From NCBI GenBank assembly GCA_020536535.1, contig JAHLWZ010000471.1:1-32919 (forward strand): a stretch of DNA of 32,919 bases. Reading direction: 5' to 3'. Made by a program: the position numbers and the translations under genes. The notes under the pieces were generated by a model, which saw only the letters and a list, made by a program, of their open reading frames with translations, searched no databases and had not been told where the DNA came from. Positions 19,812 through 32,600 of the stretch are shown here, in pieces. The stretch is from Pelomyxa schiedti. Taxonomy: Eukaryota > Evosea > Pelobiontida > Pelomyxidae. How positions within the stretch are numbered: the stretch's first letter is position 1; each line of letters starts with the position of its first letter.

Positions 19812-20749
19812 TGTTGTTTTCTGAACTGGACGGTTTGTCTCGGGTCGAGTTTGGTGCGTTGAACTGAGGCACTGTTCACCAGAAGAAGTAATACCACTGA
19901 ATTTCAAAGACGCTGTGGTCCCCTCTGAGTTGTTCACACCAGGAAACCCTCATCATCCTGGCTTCAGCGAACTCTGGGAGACCCGTCCTCTTTCGGTGTT
20001 GCAAAAAAAATTTCTTGTTCAGTCGACTTCGAAGTATGGGAAAAAAGAGCCTGTTGAACGATAAAAGAGACTTTCTTATTGCACACCAAGTCTTATGGAA
20101 TTCAAGGGTTTTTTTCAAAAGAGTCCAGTCAATACAAACAAGATACGAAACAGAGTTGCATCTTATTAGAATCAAGCACTGAAAAGCCAACGCCAACACA
20201 TACAAACAAAGCTTATACAAGACTGATGCTTTTCTCTCAGCACTACCAAGTTTCTGAGGAGCCAGACCAACTTTCACATGACACAATACACATCCCGAAC
20301 ATTTTGGGCTCTTTTGTCACACTTTGATGCTTGCCATGAGTCTGACGAGCAGGAGATCCCCTACAAGTTTCTGGCTCCTCCAACCTCTTTCTTCCCTTAT
20401 TCACATCAGTTTATTTTATACAGGTGTGTGGCAATTCATTCAAAGGGAGACATCCCACAAGAAAGGATGCATTGTTGTAACTGGTGAAACTGCCACACAG
20501 AAAGGGTATACCATACCCTCTGCCACAATTGTGCTTTATCCCAAGTCTTCCCATTTTAGCATTGTGAATCCCCTTGTCCGACTCCTCTTTAGGCTACACG
20601 CATCGAAAAAGTACCTTGCCTGCACCAAACACAAACACAGAAACAACCCGTAAAAGGCCATACCGGATCTTCGATTTTCGTGAAACGATCGTAAATTTGA
20701 ACAAATTAATTAACTTGCCCGAGCCGAGCGCCCGCGAACATAACCACAC
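19812..20749. other. Divergent intergenic region, no gene confidently identified
   Basis: About 940 bases separate the LRR-Ras start from the GPCR start. Several frames of 60-136 residues exist on both strands (for example plus 20324-20653 and minus 19876-20286), but none shows a domain, signal peptide or convincing exon joins. A degenerate gene around 20200-20660 cannot be excluded. It presumably contains both promoters. Confidence 0.4.
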
Positions 20750-21949
20750 ATGGGGTTGACTTCGACGCAAATCTGTGCAGCAGTGAGCGGGAGTCTGTCG
20801 GCCGCCGGTGCGGCAGCCGTTATTGTAATGTGCCTGTTGTGGCGATCTCCGAGGTTGCTGTACTGGCGCATCGTGCTGTTTATGGCAATTTGCGATTTAT
20901 TGGTCTGCGTATCCGTGGTACGTGGGTTTTTTTTTTAAAAGAGTAATCATAAAAAAACCAAGAGATCAATTTCAAATTGAAGCCATAAGAGTAATCATAA
21001 CACAGCTATGGGGACTTGATCCAGATAGAACACAGCGGCAATGCAACATCCAAGGTTTCTGATATCTTTTTCTTTTTTGGAAATAAGAATATTCTATTAT
21101 TTAGAGTTGCTAGATGAATTGAAAGTGTACACCACACAGGTTGGATGAACAATGCTTTCTTCCTTGCGACCTACACGTGGACGTTCATGCTCGCAGTTTG
21201 CCTGGAACGAATCACTGTTGCAAATACAGTATGTTCACTGTAACTCTTATCGTCTGACTCTCAAAACTTCTCCAGGTTCCGGGTGTGTTGTGGGAAATTG
21301 TGTTCCACACTGTTGCTTGGGGTTTGCCGTTTATACTGTCCTCCATTCCTCTGATTCCAGGAATCAATATGGCTTATATCTCGCTCAATTCAAGTTGGTA
21401 AATATCCTACTCCCTACTTTTATTGGCACATTTCCCAGTTTAGGTGCTGGCTGGATGATGCCCTTCCTTACACAAGATGGATTCTATCGGATGCATGGAT
21501 CTGGCTCTTTGTTGTATTGATCATCCTCACATATGCCAAAATTCTGATTTATGTCTGGCCACGAAGAAAAGCACGGGCATATGTTAGGACCATCTCAATA
21601 ACTCGTAACAGTGCAGTTCATCAAGTATTACCGCCGCTGCATCAGGTGCTATTGTATCCACCGATTCTGTTGCTTGTGTGGGTTCCAACATTTGTAAATG
21701 ATATGCTGGCCGGTAATGTGGCTGCACACATGGCGGCACTCCTCCTGCCATCCCAAGGCCTTTGGAACTTTCTAGTTTTCGTTCTCACAGCCCGGTACTT
21801 GCATCTTCCATGTATTTCTATTCCCTCACCATGCACTTAGATTGGACAGAGGAAGTGATGTTTTTTTGCCCAACCAAGCTTCAAAAGGCGTTGTCCAGGC
21901 AGAAAACTTTTCTGTGGTAACTGCAGAGAGCGACTCTTCTGCATCATAA
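20750..21949 (+). CDS. Seven-TM receptor, cAMP-receptor-like (class E) GPCR
   Basis: Six exons (20750-20917, 21006-21054, 21140-21228, 21276-21397, 21444-21794, 21841-21949) join in phase to 295 residues. Seven hydrophobic segments can be followed, including TM1 AAVSGSLSAAGAAAVIVM, TM2 IVLFMAICDLLVCVSV, TM3 FFLATYTWTFMLAVCLERI and TM5 AWIWLFVVLIILTYAKI. Extracellular Cys residues occur in RTQRQCNIQGW and in SSWCWLDDALPY, where the latter resembles the WCW-type second loop of Dictyostelium cAR/crl receptors. A short polar C-tail (TAESDSSAS) ends in Ser residues that could be phosphorylated. The ligand is unknown; the family call rests on topology and loop motifs. Confidence 0.75.
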
Positions 21950-22233
21950 ATATGTTTTTACTATGGAGCCTATGTTGAGGTTATGAAACCACCAAGTAAG
22001 GTTGCAGTGGGAAAAAAATAAAAAGTATCTCAGACAGAGGATTCATCAAATCCATCAGTCTCGTCATTCAAAATTATAAAATAAGTATCATCCTGAACAC
22101 AATACCATCGCCCCACAGCACGAAGAAACTTCCCTCCGCCGCAAATCTGAAACGGATTGTGGGAGAAAATTTCAGCTGCTCCGAAAAACTCTGAGCCCTT
22201 TGATCGGTTTTTTTTTTCATCAAAGTCGAAACG

Positions 22234-24018
22234 ATGGACGTTGAGGAAAGCAAGGCGAGGGCGGTGATGAGCGAGGCCGCACGCACCCACAATTTGGACG
22301 TGTTCGGCCCCGGCGCCATGCTTAGGCGCACGTCGTCCCGTTTTTGCCTGTCCGTGGAGCACGGCGACTACAACGGCACGGAGCTGTTTGGCGTAGGCAC
22401 CGACAGGTTGACTGGCACGTAATTAGTAATTATGGGAGTGAGGGTGGGTTGTGAAGAAAACCAAAACAAAAAAAACCCAAAAAGCAAAACAAAACTGTTT
22501 GTTTATTTGCTTGGTTTTTGGCAAAATCCTCCTAGTGAAGAATAGTTGATGAAGTTGTTGTACTATGGATAACTGATAGCGTATTCTTTCTTTACTTTGA
22601 CACCCTCTTTAAACAGGTTTATATGGGTAGCCTACAAGCCAAACGGCACTCCGGCGAATCATCTATTCAGTGTCAACTTTCCGGATGATGGAGTAGTATC
22701 CTATACATCAGGGAGTGTTCCCGCACCGCACTCGGCAGAGGGAAGGTGGGCTCATTTCCCTTATGGAGTGGATTATATCCTCACCTCTGAGGGCTACCGT
22801 TTGCCTACTGGTATAGATGTAGTTGTCTACGGCAACATACCTGGTGGTGGAATGTCACGTTCTGCTTCCTTGACACTAAATTTGATTCTCGATATTCTTC
22901 AGGTAAATTGATTTATTACCTTCCGATTATTTTAAAATATTTGAGGTTAATGGACTCTCAACCGTCTATGAAACTACTCCAATGAAAATCGTAGATATGT
23001 CTCAGGCAGTGGAGAACAAATACATAGGTCAGCCTTTTCAAGTAGTTGGTTTATATTCACAGCAACAGGCTCTCCCTCTGGCAACCTTGACCAAATAATG
23101 ATTCTCTTTGCCAAAGATGGCCAAGGGACACACTACATACCAAAAACACGAGAAGTACGACATGTCAAATTCGGTGGTTCACATACCTGTTTCAAATTAC
23201 TCGTACTTGACACAGGAACCACTCGACATGGACTGGAGCATTCATCTTACTCTGTACATCTTGTCTCCTCCTCCTCTTGTGTTAAATGTTGTGTAACTCA
23301 GATACGTGCTGCAGAATGCAAACAAATGGTTGCTTTAGCTGGCCCAGAATTTGGAATATCTTCTCTTGCTGATATAAAAACAAAAGAAATGCATGATAGG
23401 TTACTTTACCACTCTCAATTTCCACTCACATTTTGCAGAATTGTAGCTAGATTTGGTACCACTCACCCGCATCTCGTGGAGCGCATGGAATACATCTACC
23501 AAGCACAAGAGAGGTTCTACCTTATGCTCGAAGCGTGGAAAAATGGGGATATTGAAACGGTTGGAAACCTGTTCCGGTTGGATGGAATAGGTTTGGAACC
23601 AGTTTACAGCTGTGAAATCCACTAAGAACACCTCAGGACTCCGTGATCTTTATAGAATATCCGGACCAGAACTGGAGACAATGTGTGACATTGTGAGGGC
23701 AGTTCCAGGTGTTATGGGAGAAAGAATGCTCGGCGGTGGTGATAAGGTATTAATGCCTTCCCCGCCTAAAAATACACCTCCTTCTCCGGAATCCCACCCA
23801 CTAAATTCTATCAAACCCCACAATTCATTGCTGCCTATCTCACCATCCCTTCATCCCAGGGTGCATCCGGACTGCTATGTAGGCCCGACGCCGTGCCATG
23901 GGTAATGGCTGCTGTAAAAACAGCATACCCTCGAAGTCGCCCAGACTATTCTACGAAATACGCTGTTCATGACTGCAGCATGGTCGAAGGAATCAAGATG
24001 CTTTCACCACTGTCTTGA
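22234..24018 (+). CDS. GHMP kinase, galactokinase/galacturonokinase-like
   Basis: Eight exons (22234-22406, 22617-22902, 22946-23027, 23069-23253, 23302-23399, 23439-23590, 23637-23746, 23860-24018) join in phase to 414 residues, close to galactokinase length. Motif 1 is VEHGDYNGTELFGVGTDR (canonical GEHTDYN). The ATP loop is NIPGGGMSRSASL (canonical PxGxGLSSSA). GSPSGNLDQIMILF matches the catalytic-Asp region. The C-terminal glycine motif is ERMLGGGDKGASG rather than GAGFGGC. The substitutions make the sugar substrate uncertain; a sugar 1-kinase is the likely role. The 39-nt intron at 23400-23438 is a multiple of three without a stop, so retention would add 13 residues. Confidence 0.75.
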
Positions 24019-24588
24019 ACAAAGGGAAAAAAATAGGACACATAAGCAGCAAAGCAATCATTGTGGGACTTTGGCTTGTTTTGGGGTTTTTTGACACAGC
24101 TAACAATTTGGAACACAGAGAAAACCCAGTGTGATCTCGTAAACCTTATTGGTTGATTGAGGAGGACCGGCCTTTCTTTTATTTTTACCAGTTGTGTGTT
24201 GCCTCGGTAAACACATTACCGAGAAATCGGTGGTAAAGACGAAAGGCCCTTTTCGTCTGATTGTGCCGACGGTGATTTTTGCACCTCCTGCATGAGATAG
24301 GAAGGAGAAAAATTGAAAAAAACAGTGAAAAGCCGGCTGTTGTGTCAAGTGTTTCTGCTCCGAACAAATCAACTCAAACAACCAGCGCGAAATCAAACAC
24401 GCTTAAAAAAAAACCAACTAAACCCTTGGCCCGTGAACATCGTTTCCGCATTGGTCGCTCCAGCTCTCTGCGTCCCGCAGTCGTTTCGGCAACAAACCCC
24501 ACACCCCCCGAGATCTCACAACAACAAACAGCAAACACACACAACCGCCAACAAAGCAAACAAAAAGCGATACTAACAAGGCAAGGAA
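24019..24588. other. Intergenic region upstream of PP2C-like gene
   Basis: This 570-base spacer lies between two plus-strand genes. It has A-rich and CA-rich stretches near 24480-24585 directly before the ATG, probably the 5' leader. I see no RNA gene. A long plus frame from 24279 reads through the leader but has no domain. Confidence 0.4.
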
Positions 24589-26445
24589 ATGAGTACCGCG
24601 CACCACGACCACCACCCGTCCACAAACAACGGACACTCAAATCACCACCACCACAAGCGAGGCGCGGCGTCTACTTCATCGGTTCTGTCTTCCACTGGCT
24701 CCGTATCGCATAAGACGTCGCCTTCCACGGCCACTGCCGCAAACCTTGACGACGATTCTCCCGAAGAATCCGAACCCACCCCAACCACCACTGCCACCAC
24801 TACCACTCCCAGCACTGCTAGTAACACCAGCCCGCGTAATAATTCTGGTCCAGCCAAGCTGTCTGCTTCTTATTCCTTTACAGCCACGAGTAGCGGAGCT
24901 GAGCATGCTGGTACCACCACTACAACCACAACTACTTCGGCCGTCATGGCGTCTGCTGCATCAGGTAGTACTGTTCTGGGACCTGACTACTTCCACATTG
25001 TTACGAAATTCTACCTGGGGTTACCTGATTCTAAAATAGAACCCACAAAAGGCATAAGGTTCAGTACTCACGTAACAACTTTTACTTTTTTCCTAAGTTT
25101 AAACAGCCGCGCGGAATACCTTTCGGAACCAGTTGAGCTACCCATGCTATGTGGGCGTTCTGTGTCAACCTATCCTATTGTTCCAGTAGGTTCTAGTGGG
25201 TTGAAAGCGCGTGATGGAGAACCGAACGCAGGTTCCTATTTCTTTTTTCCCCCTTTTGCATCAACTTACTGTTGTACAAAGATAGCTTTAGTGCAATATT
25301 GTATGAAAATAGGGCACTCATTGCAATAGCTGATGGGTGTAATTGGGGTGAAAAATCCCAGAAGGCAGCAAGAAATGCTATTGAGGGTGTCATGGAGTAT
25401 ATTCCTGGAAGAACTGAAAGCGTGACAGATTTACGAGTTTCGCCTTTGTGCTTTGGCATTTATTCTCATAAATAGTACAGGAGATTGGAAGAAGACTTCT
25501 TCGCGCAATATGCGAGGCAAATACGAAGATCCTTTCAAATGCAACGCACATGTGGGACGCGGGAACAACGACATTATTGCTGTGCTTCATGATACCAGTT
25601 TGTTCCTTCTCCTTTTTGCTTTTTCTCTCACCAAGGTAGTTGGCAGACACATCGGATTGGGGAGCTGTAATCGCTAGTGTCGGGGATTGCAAAGCATTTC
25701 ACTGGAATTTTGCTACACATGAAGTTTTGGATATAACAAGTGGCAATCGGTTGGAACTCTCAATCTCAAGCTTCTTTTTAATCTCCCACCTCAGCTGCGT
25801 TGATTTGCGTGATCCAGGTGGTCGCTTGGGACCCTACGTCGGTCAAGGTAGCCCCGATTTACGCAATTTACAGTTGTATTATCACGTCTGCAAGCCTGGT
25901 GATGTTGTGATGCTTGTAACTGACGGTAAATGATATGCTTTCTTCACATGTATCTAACATAAGTAGGTATATACGACAACTTTGATCCCGTTCAACTTGG
26001 GAACACGCCCAGAGACATGGGTATTGATGCCAATGCATGGCCACAGGTTCCAAAACCTGTTGTGGAAACTACCAAGAAGGCATTCCTAGCCAAGTTTATA
26101 AATGCACGTTTTCCTGCAGTTTCACTGCTAATCTATGAAACTTACTCCAAAAAGGACCTTTACAGCACTCATCCTGTCACCCCCGCTTCAATGGTCAATG
26201 TGGCAGTTGACCATGCAATTGTTACAACAACTCCCACACGAGACTTTATGGAAGCAAATCCAGGACAAAAACAACCTTCAGACTACAAGAAATATCCCGG
26301 AAAAATGGTTTGTTCAATCCCAATTTCTATCCTTGTGCTGAGATTCTTTTTTCAGGACCACACAACAGCAGTGGCGTACCGAGTTGGGCCTGTAGATTTT
26401 TCTGAGGTTGTTGGCGGAAAACGGGTGCCTGTGGCAAATTCGTGA
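24589..26445 (+). CDS. PP2C-like (PPM family) protein, diverged metal motif
   Basis: Eight exons (24589-25058, 25107-25231, 25282-25436, 25481-25597, 25640-25749, 25795-25925, 25967-26307, 26356-26445) join in phase to 512 residues. The first 120 residues are low complexity (His-rich, then Thr/Ser/Pro runs) and probably disordered. The PP2C core follows: NRALIAIADGCNWGEKSQKAA, in place of the usual DGHGG; AGTTTLLLCF; DWGAVIASVGDCKAF; and GDVVMLVTDGIYDNF. The two Asp-Gly motifs and the SVGD strand are in family order. The changed first motif could reduce metal binding, so phosphatase activity is not assured. Intron 25059-25106 is 48 nt, in frame and stop-free. No membrane segment is visible. 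Confidence 0.8.
24592..24960 (+). repeat. Low-complexity His/Thr/Ser-coding segment
   Basis: The start of the PP2C-like gene contains CAC/CAT-rich (poly-His) and ACC/ACT-rich (poly-Thr) tracts. These include two Thr runs separated by about 40 residues. They account for the skewed open frames on the opposite strand. Confidence 0.65.
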
Positions 26446-26605
26446 TAAATGTAGTTTACAAAATGAGAGTTTTTGTTTGTTTTGTTATTTGCCTTTTTCT
26501 TCCCAAGTACAAAAGCCAAAGTGATAATAATAAATTACAACTCTGTTTTTCAAAAATTTAGTTGGTGCCGGAGGCACAGGTAGTGAAAGGGCCGAAAAAA
26601 TCGTT

Positions 26606-29600
26606 TTAGGCTCCATCGTTGGTTGTTGGACAACCATAGGGAGGCACCTCGGCACTTGTTGAACCAACAGAAACAGTGATGGACTGGGCATAGTCATCTG
26701 TTTCAACAGGCTCGGCTGTCGAGGCATACATACTGCTTTCTTCCTGTAAATTTGTGGTTGGAATTCTGAAGATACCAGGAGAGTGGGAAATTGTGGTTAC
26801 CACTGGTACGAAGGAGGAGTCTTGGGCAACTTCCATCGGAATGTTGAGTTCTGGAACTGGCTCCTTCTTCTTCTTTCTTCGGGAGAGTGAGCCAACTTGA
26901 AAGAACAAGCTAAATAGCAATGGGAGAGTACCGGAAATAGATTCCTGCACAAACTGCGGCTCCAGTGACAGCTCCTGCACCAAGAATACAAGCTGCAATA
27001 ACTCCTATCATAGTTCCTTTGGATGTGGAGCCATTCTCTTTGGATGTGGTGAGTTTTATTACAGTGGAAGAACAAGGAATACTTGAAAATCGAACTCTGT
27101 AAAGGTTGGATGCCGGATTGGGGTTATTCCCTGCATCGTACACAGCTCCTGGTGGCAGCTTGATCGTGCAATTTGGCGACGAATTGTTGCGCAGCATGTT
27201 TACAACATATCTGGCTCCATGGCCAGATATCCACTCTGGACCACAACCAACAGAGATGATATCACTCAAAATAAGCCCAAAAACGGTTTCGGAACAGGTA
27301 ATGTCCACCTCAAATTCATCTGACAGCGGCTCTTCTTTGGAATCTCCAGAGATTGTACAATTGGGTGGTATAGAGTCCACGTAACTAAAAACAGGGGCAC
27401 TTCCTGAAAGGCCGTCCACAGTAACGTCAACAGTAAGATTTGCTCCCGAGCCAGCAACAATTGAACATTCGATTGCTACGTGCTCCGTCACTAAAGTGAC
27501 CCCTGTGCATTGAATTCCTCCTATATTTACAGATATTTTCGATACGTCGTTGCCGAAGTTATCCCCTTCAATATGTGTGACTCCACCGCCGAAATCCGTG
27601 CAGGAAGCGTAGTGCACAACGGGATCTGTTACACATATCAGTTGGCACAGCCGTTGGTGATTTGAGAGGAAATTGGGCATACTCAAGTAGCTGAAAATCA
27701 TAGTTGCCGCAGAAGATTGATTTGCAACTATTACTTGTGTCACTTTGGAGGCTCCAGTGCCTGGGCCTATCGTGAAGGCAATTTGGGAGTGGGCAACCGA
27801 AACGAGGGCACCACTGTATTCTACGCCACTAACTTTAACTGTTGCAGCAGTTCCCTAAAAATAGATAAGTTCAAACAAAACGTGGTGTGTGAGTCAAACC
27901 TGAGGACCAAAGTCTGTGCCATACAATGTGACCAGACCGCCACTGGTACCAGCAGAAGAAGCTGAGAATAACACAGGCGCTGATAGGAGTTATTTTCTTT
28001 CAAGGGAGAGGAGGTATTCGTACCCTCATAGCTAAATCCAGTAGCAAATGAGCAGACTTGCCCTCCAACACTCAAAGATACTGGAAGTGTTTTGCCAACG
28101 CCCTCGCTGACAGAACAGTTTAATTGGGTGTGCTCCTGAACATAACGAAGCTTGCTACACGGTTTACCGCCAATTTGAACTGACACAGCGTCGATGGAGG
28201 CGGCGAAGTTCGTGCCGGAAATAATTGTAAAGCCGCCAGATGTTGGTGTTGAGGTAACGGCCGAGATTGTGGGACCTGCTCTATGTTAAAATCACGGAAA
28301 CAGAAATTCAAAAGCGTACCTGCATAGGGGAAGGAAACACCATCACTCACTAGACCATCAACTGACATTACCATCGGAGAGGAAGTCCCATAACCAGCGG
28401 GAGCAGTGCACGACAGTTTGTTGTGTGCAGAGAGCATAAGGACACTTTGACACGGGAGCCCATTGATAGAGACTATGGGAGTGGGTGTTCCAGGGCCGAA
28501 ATTAGATCCAGCAATGATGGAGGTGCCTCCAGGTGTTCCAACTTGAGAACTCGAGGAGATGGATGGCGCAAGGTAACTCATTGGGGTAATTGCAGGTGTG
28601 TTACCAGCGACAACAACACTCAAAGTAGGCAGACCAGTCCCACTTGGTGCAGTGCACGTTATAGCTAAAAGAAAGATTAGAAGAACAAAATCCGCAGGGT
28701 ATCATTCTTACATGAGTGTGCAGTAAAACTCGTGATGGGGCACTGAACACTGCCAACTTTAACTTGTACCTCAGTAAACAAAGCCCCAAAATTTTCTCCA
28801 GTAATTTCAATGGCCCCACCCGCAGTAGAAGGATTGCTAACACTGGAAACAGAAGGTCCTAAAAACCGGAAAGTGAGTGTGAGGGTGTATATGCTCTTCC
28901 CAGACCTTGGTAGCTGAAAATGGAAGCAGAGGCATATTTTCCCCCGGGACAAGGAGTTTGAACTTCTATAACCTGATTGACTCCTTGGCCTGGGGAGACC
29001 TGGCAGGAAATAGTCGTATGGGCAACAGTATAAGGATTTGCACAAGTAACTCCGCCAACAGTAACACAGGATATCGTTCCCGTGGGCCCGAAGCTGGATC
29101 CAGTTATTATTATGGCTCCACCACTGGTTGAGGGCTTGGAGCACGAATAGATACTGGGAGCTGCAGAGATGTAAACAACTGCTTAAAGAATATAAAGGAA
29201 CACACATGAATAAGACCACATTGCAGAGTTGGAAACTTGACCAGCAATGGTAACAGAGATTGTGTGGTTGTGAGCTATTCCAAATTAACATGGAAAAACC
29301 CGAAATAAAGTCGGTACAATACCAAGGTCATCTTGGATAGCCGCAGCAGGGAAGTTGCAACTGAGGAGGGTTTGTGATAATACAACAGGGGAAGTGCAAG
29401 ATGATCCATCAATTGTGACAGAAACGTCGTAACTCCCACCAGGACCAAATTCACCACCCTAAAAGTGTCCTGGTCAACAATACATACATTCTCACCAACG
29501 AGGAACACTTACCATAATAAGTCCAGAAGATCCACCCTCGGATGGACATGAAGCACCAGAAACAACGGGCGCTGTTAAGTGGTGAGAAGGACGTTGGGAG

Positions 29601-32600
29601 TCTGAGGCCCTCATACGTTTATATGCGCCAAAGCCAGTGCCCTGAAGCCCACCATCAACAGCCATTGAGATGGGAATTCCGGTGCCCACACCAGCACCAG
29701 CATTGCAAGAAATTTGCACGTGCGCTTGCACCACGCGTGCGTCGCTGCATGTAACCCCATTGAAAGTGACAACAACGGAGGACAAAAGAGGGCCAAAATT
29801 GGTTCCCAGTATGGTGACAGTGCCTCCAGCTGCTTCCACTGCTGAGGCAGAATTTATCACAGGAGCTGCATGTATTTTTGTTCACGGTTAGCGCTTTAGC
29901 GAAATAAGAGCAGCGTACCATGATAACACATCGTGAATGGAGTGACACTTTCAATTCCATTGATAATTACGGAGATATAATGGTAGCCAGTCCCGGGAGG
30001 GAAAGTCACAGAGAGGGTGGTGTCAGATAGCCACGTTGCGGAAAGAACTGTAGTGTCAGAGTCGTAAATCACACTGATTTGATAAGCTCCACCAGGGCCG
30101 AAGTTTTCTCCCTGATTTCTTCATCAGTGGGGGATAATGATTGATGTTGTTATGTATTTTCAAACCGTGATTGTGACAGGGAAATCGCCAGCGGTTGGAG
30201 GTGATTCAATGGAGGAAATACGAGGAGCTAAAGTTGGATTATTATGTCAATTGGCAGGAAGGAGTTTCATAGTCAGATCAAGAAGTCATACCTTGATAAG
30301 AAAAAAGACCTGAACCAGACTTTGATCCCACTGTAACAATCACAGGCAAGTCAGCACCAGTCCCAGTTCCAAAGTAGCAGGTTATGCTGGTGTGGGAAAC
30401 CACCACTGGATCGGTGCACTCCTGTCCTTCAATTGTCACGGAAGCAACTGTTCCCGAGGGTCCAAAATTTAGCCCAGTGATTGTAATCTGACCCCCAGAG
30501 GTGGGGATCGAGGATACTGTTGTGACTTGGGGTGCTGAAGAAGCAGAGGTTATATAAATAACGGACACAGGAGTGGTGGCAGAGCATACCATCGTACGTA
30601 AAATCGAAAGAACTGCCGGTATTTCCATCAACCACAGGGATGACAGTGTGGGTTCCTTGGCAAAACAAATCAGATTAATGAGAAATTACTTGTATTTTTA
30701 CCCATATTCGTTGCTGTTGGGATTGGGCACCATATAGTTGTTTGAGATCCCCACAGACAATTTTGCTGAGTTCCATCAAATAGAATGAAGACTTGGTAAG
30801 AGCCACCAGGTCCAAAGTTTGTACCCTTTTTTTTTGGAGAAAACATTAGAAAGCGGAGCAAAAAAGCTGTATTTGAAGAGGAAACCTGTATTAGTGCTGA
30901 TGCCGACCCCGTACTTGGAGACGAGAAGGAAATAATCGAAGGAGGTTGATATGAAAATAGAGAAGCACTGGATTGCTGTCCGCCAGAAGCAGGAACATCC
31001 AGAACAACTGACTTCCCAGTTCCCACTCCAGCAGCCACGGTACACGTAATTTGAGTATGGGCCACAACTGAAGGGTCTGTGCACTCGTTCCCATCCACAA
31101 GAATATGAACCAATGTCCCAGAAGGACCAAAATTCTGACCCGTGATTGTGATAGCTCCTCCAGTAGTTTGAGGACTGCTCACAGTAGAAATGACAGGCAC
31201 TGTTTTATGTTCAGTGTTAGGGCACCTCGTATCCGCCAATAATGATACAAGTTGAATCAAATTCCATTTCATTTAATTAAGAGTTAGAACAGAACAAACC
31301 CGAATAAGCAAATGTATAAACGTTGCTGGTCAATCCGTCGACGGTTACTTGAATGGAAGCGAAGCCACTTCCAGGAGGAATTGTGATTGACATCTCAGTC
31401 TGCGAAACCCACGAGACTGTTGTCGAGAACCCATTCACGGTCGCTGCTATCAGGTACGGCGACGGCGGCCCGCCTCCAAAGTTGCTCCCCTAATTGCGCT
31501 CATTCGTGCGTACTTTCATGAGCCAAACAACAAAAATACCTGGACCTGTGCTGTGCCTCCTGTTGTAGGAATCGATGGAATTGATGAAATCACGGGATCT
31601 GGTGATGAGAAGGTGAGAGTGATGGAGATTTCTCCACTTGAGTTGATCGATACCTGCGTATGAGAACACGGTGTTCGCCAGACTCGTGTAGATGTCGCAA
31701 GTGATTTTCATGTCATGCCCGGCCCCAGTCCCTCCCTGAACAGATTTTTATTGGAATCCGACAGTTTTTTTTGATTCGTCGAAGTACACACAGGTGCCTC
31801 GCACGTCATCGATGTTGTTGACAAAAACGTGGGACTGGAACAAGTGGCTCCGTCAAGTGTTGCCGTGCACCCGCTGAAGTAATAGTTCCCCGTGATGGTA
31901 ACCAATCCGCCAGTTGTGGGAGGCCTCGTAACACTGGTGACAACGGGCCCTAGAATGTTCGTGAATTAGTATGTTAAGCTTGATATGACTGTCATACAAT
32001 TTACACCCTGAACTGAGATGGTATCAACGCCCCAAAGAGCGTAGTCAATGGTGAGATCAAGTCCGCCGTGCTGGTACCACCTGAAGTTCATCTGCGTTGC
32101 AGTTCCAACAGTCACAGAGTAATCGTAGCTGCTCCAGCCTCCCATGCGCGGATAGCTGTCGATCACAGACCAGCCTGCCGAGTCCTTCTGGACCTCGAAC
32201 TGTGGGTAATTGCTGGTCCAGTCCGGGCCGCTGCAAGTCCAGACGAACCTCCAGCTGCTGTCACCAACCCTGAGGCTGAACCTCACCCGCATGACATCAT
32301 AAGGGCTCACATCGACTGCCTGAGAAGATATGTAGCGGTCTCCACTGGCCCCCTGGAAGTAGCATGCTCCTCCGGATGGCGAATTTCCGCATCTGTCCTC
32401 GTATCCTCCGATGTACAGGTGTGACCATCCACTGTGGTAAGAGATAACAAAGGAACGCGTGAGAATAAACGAATATGAATCCGTGACTAAAACGCAAAGA
32501 GCTGTAGAATATAAATGTATGTATTCACTTCTAAAGCGAACAATAAACGTGACTAACCTCCATTTAGCTGCCGTAAAGCTGGACGAACAGTCCTCTGTAA

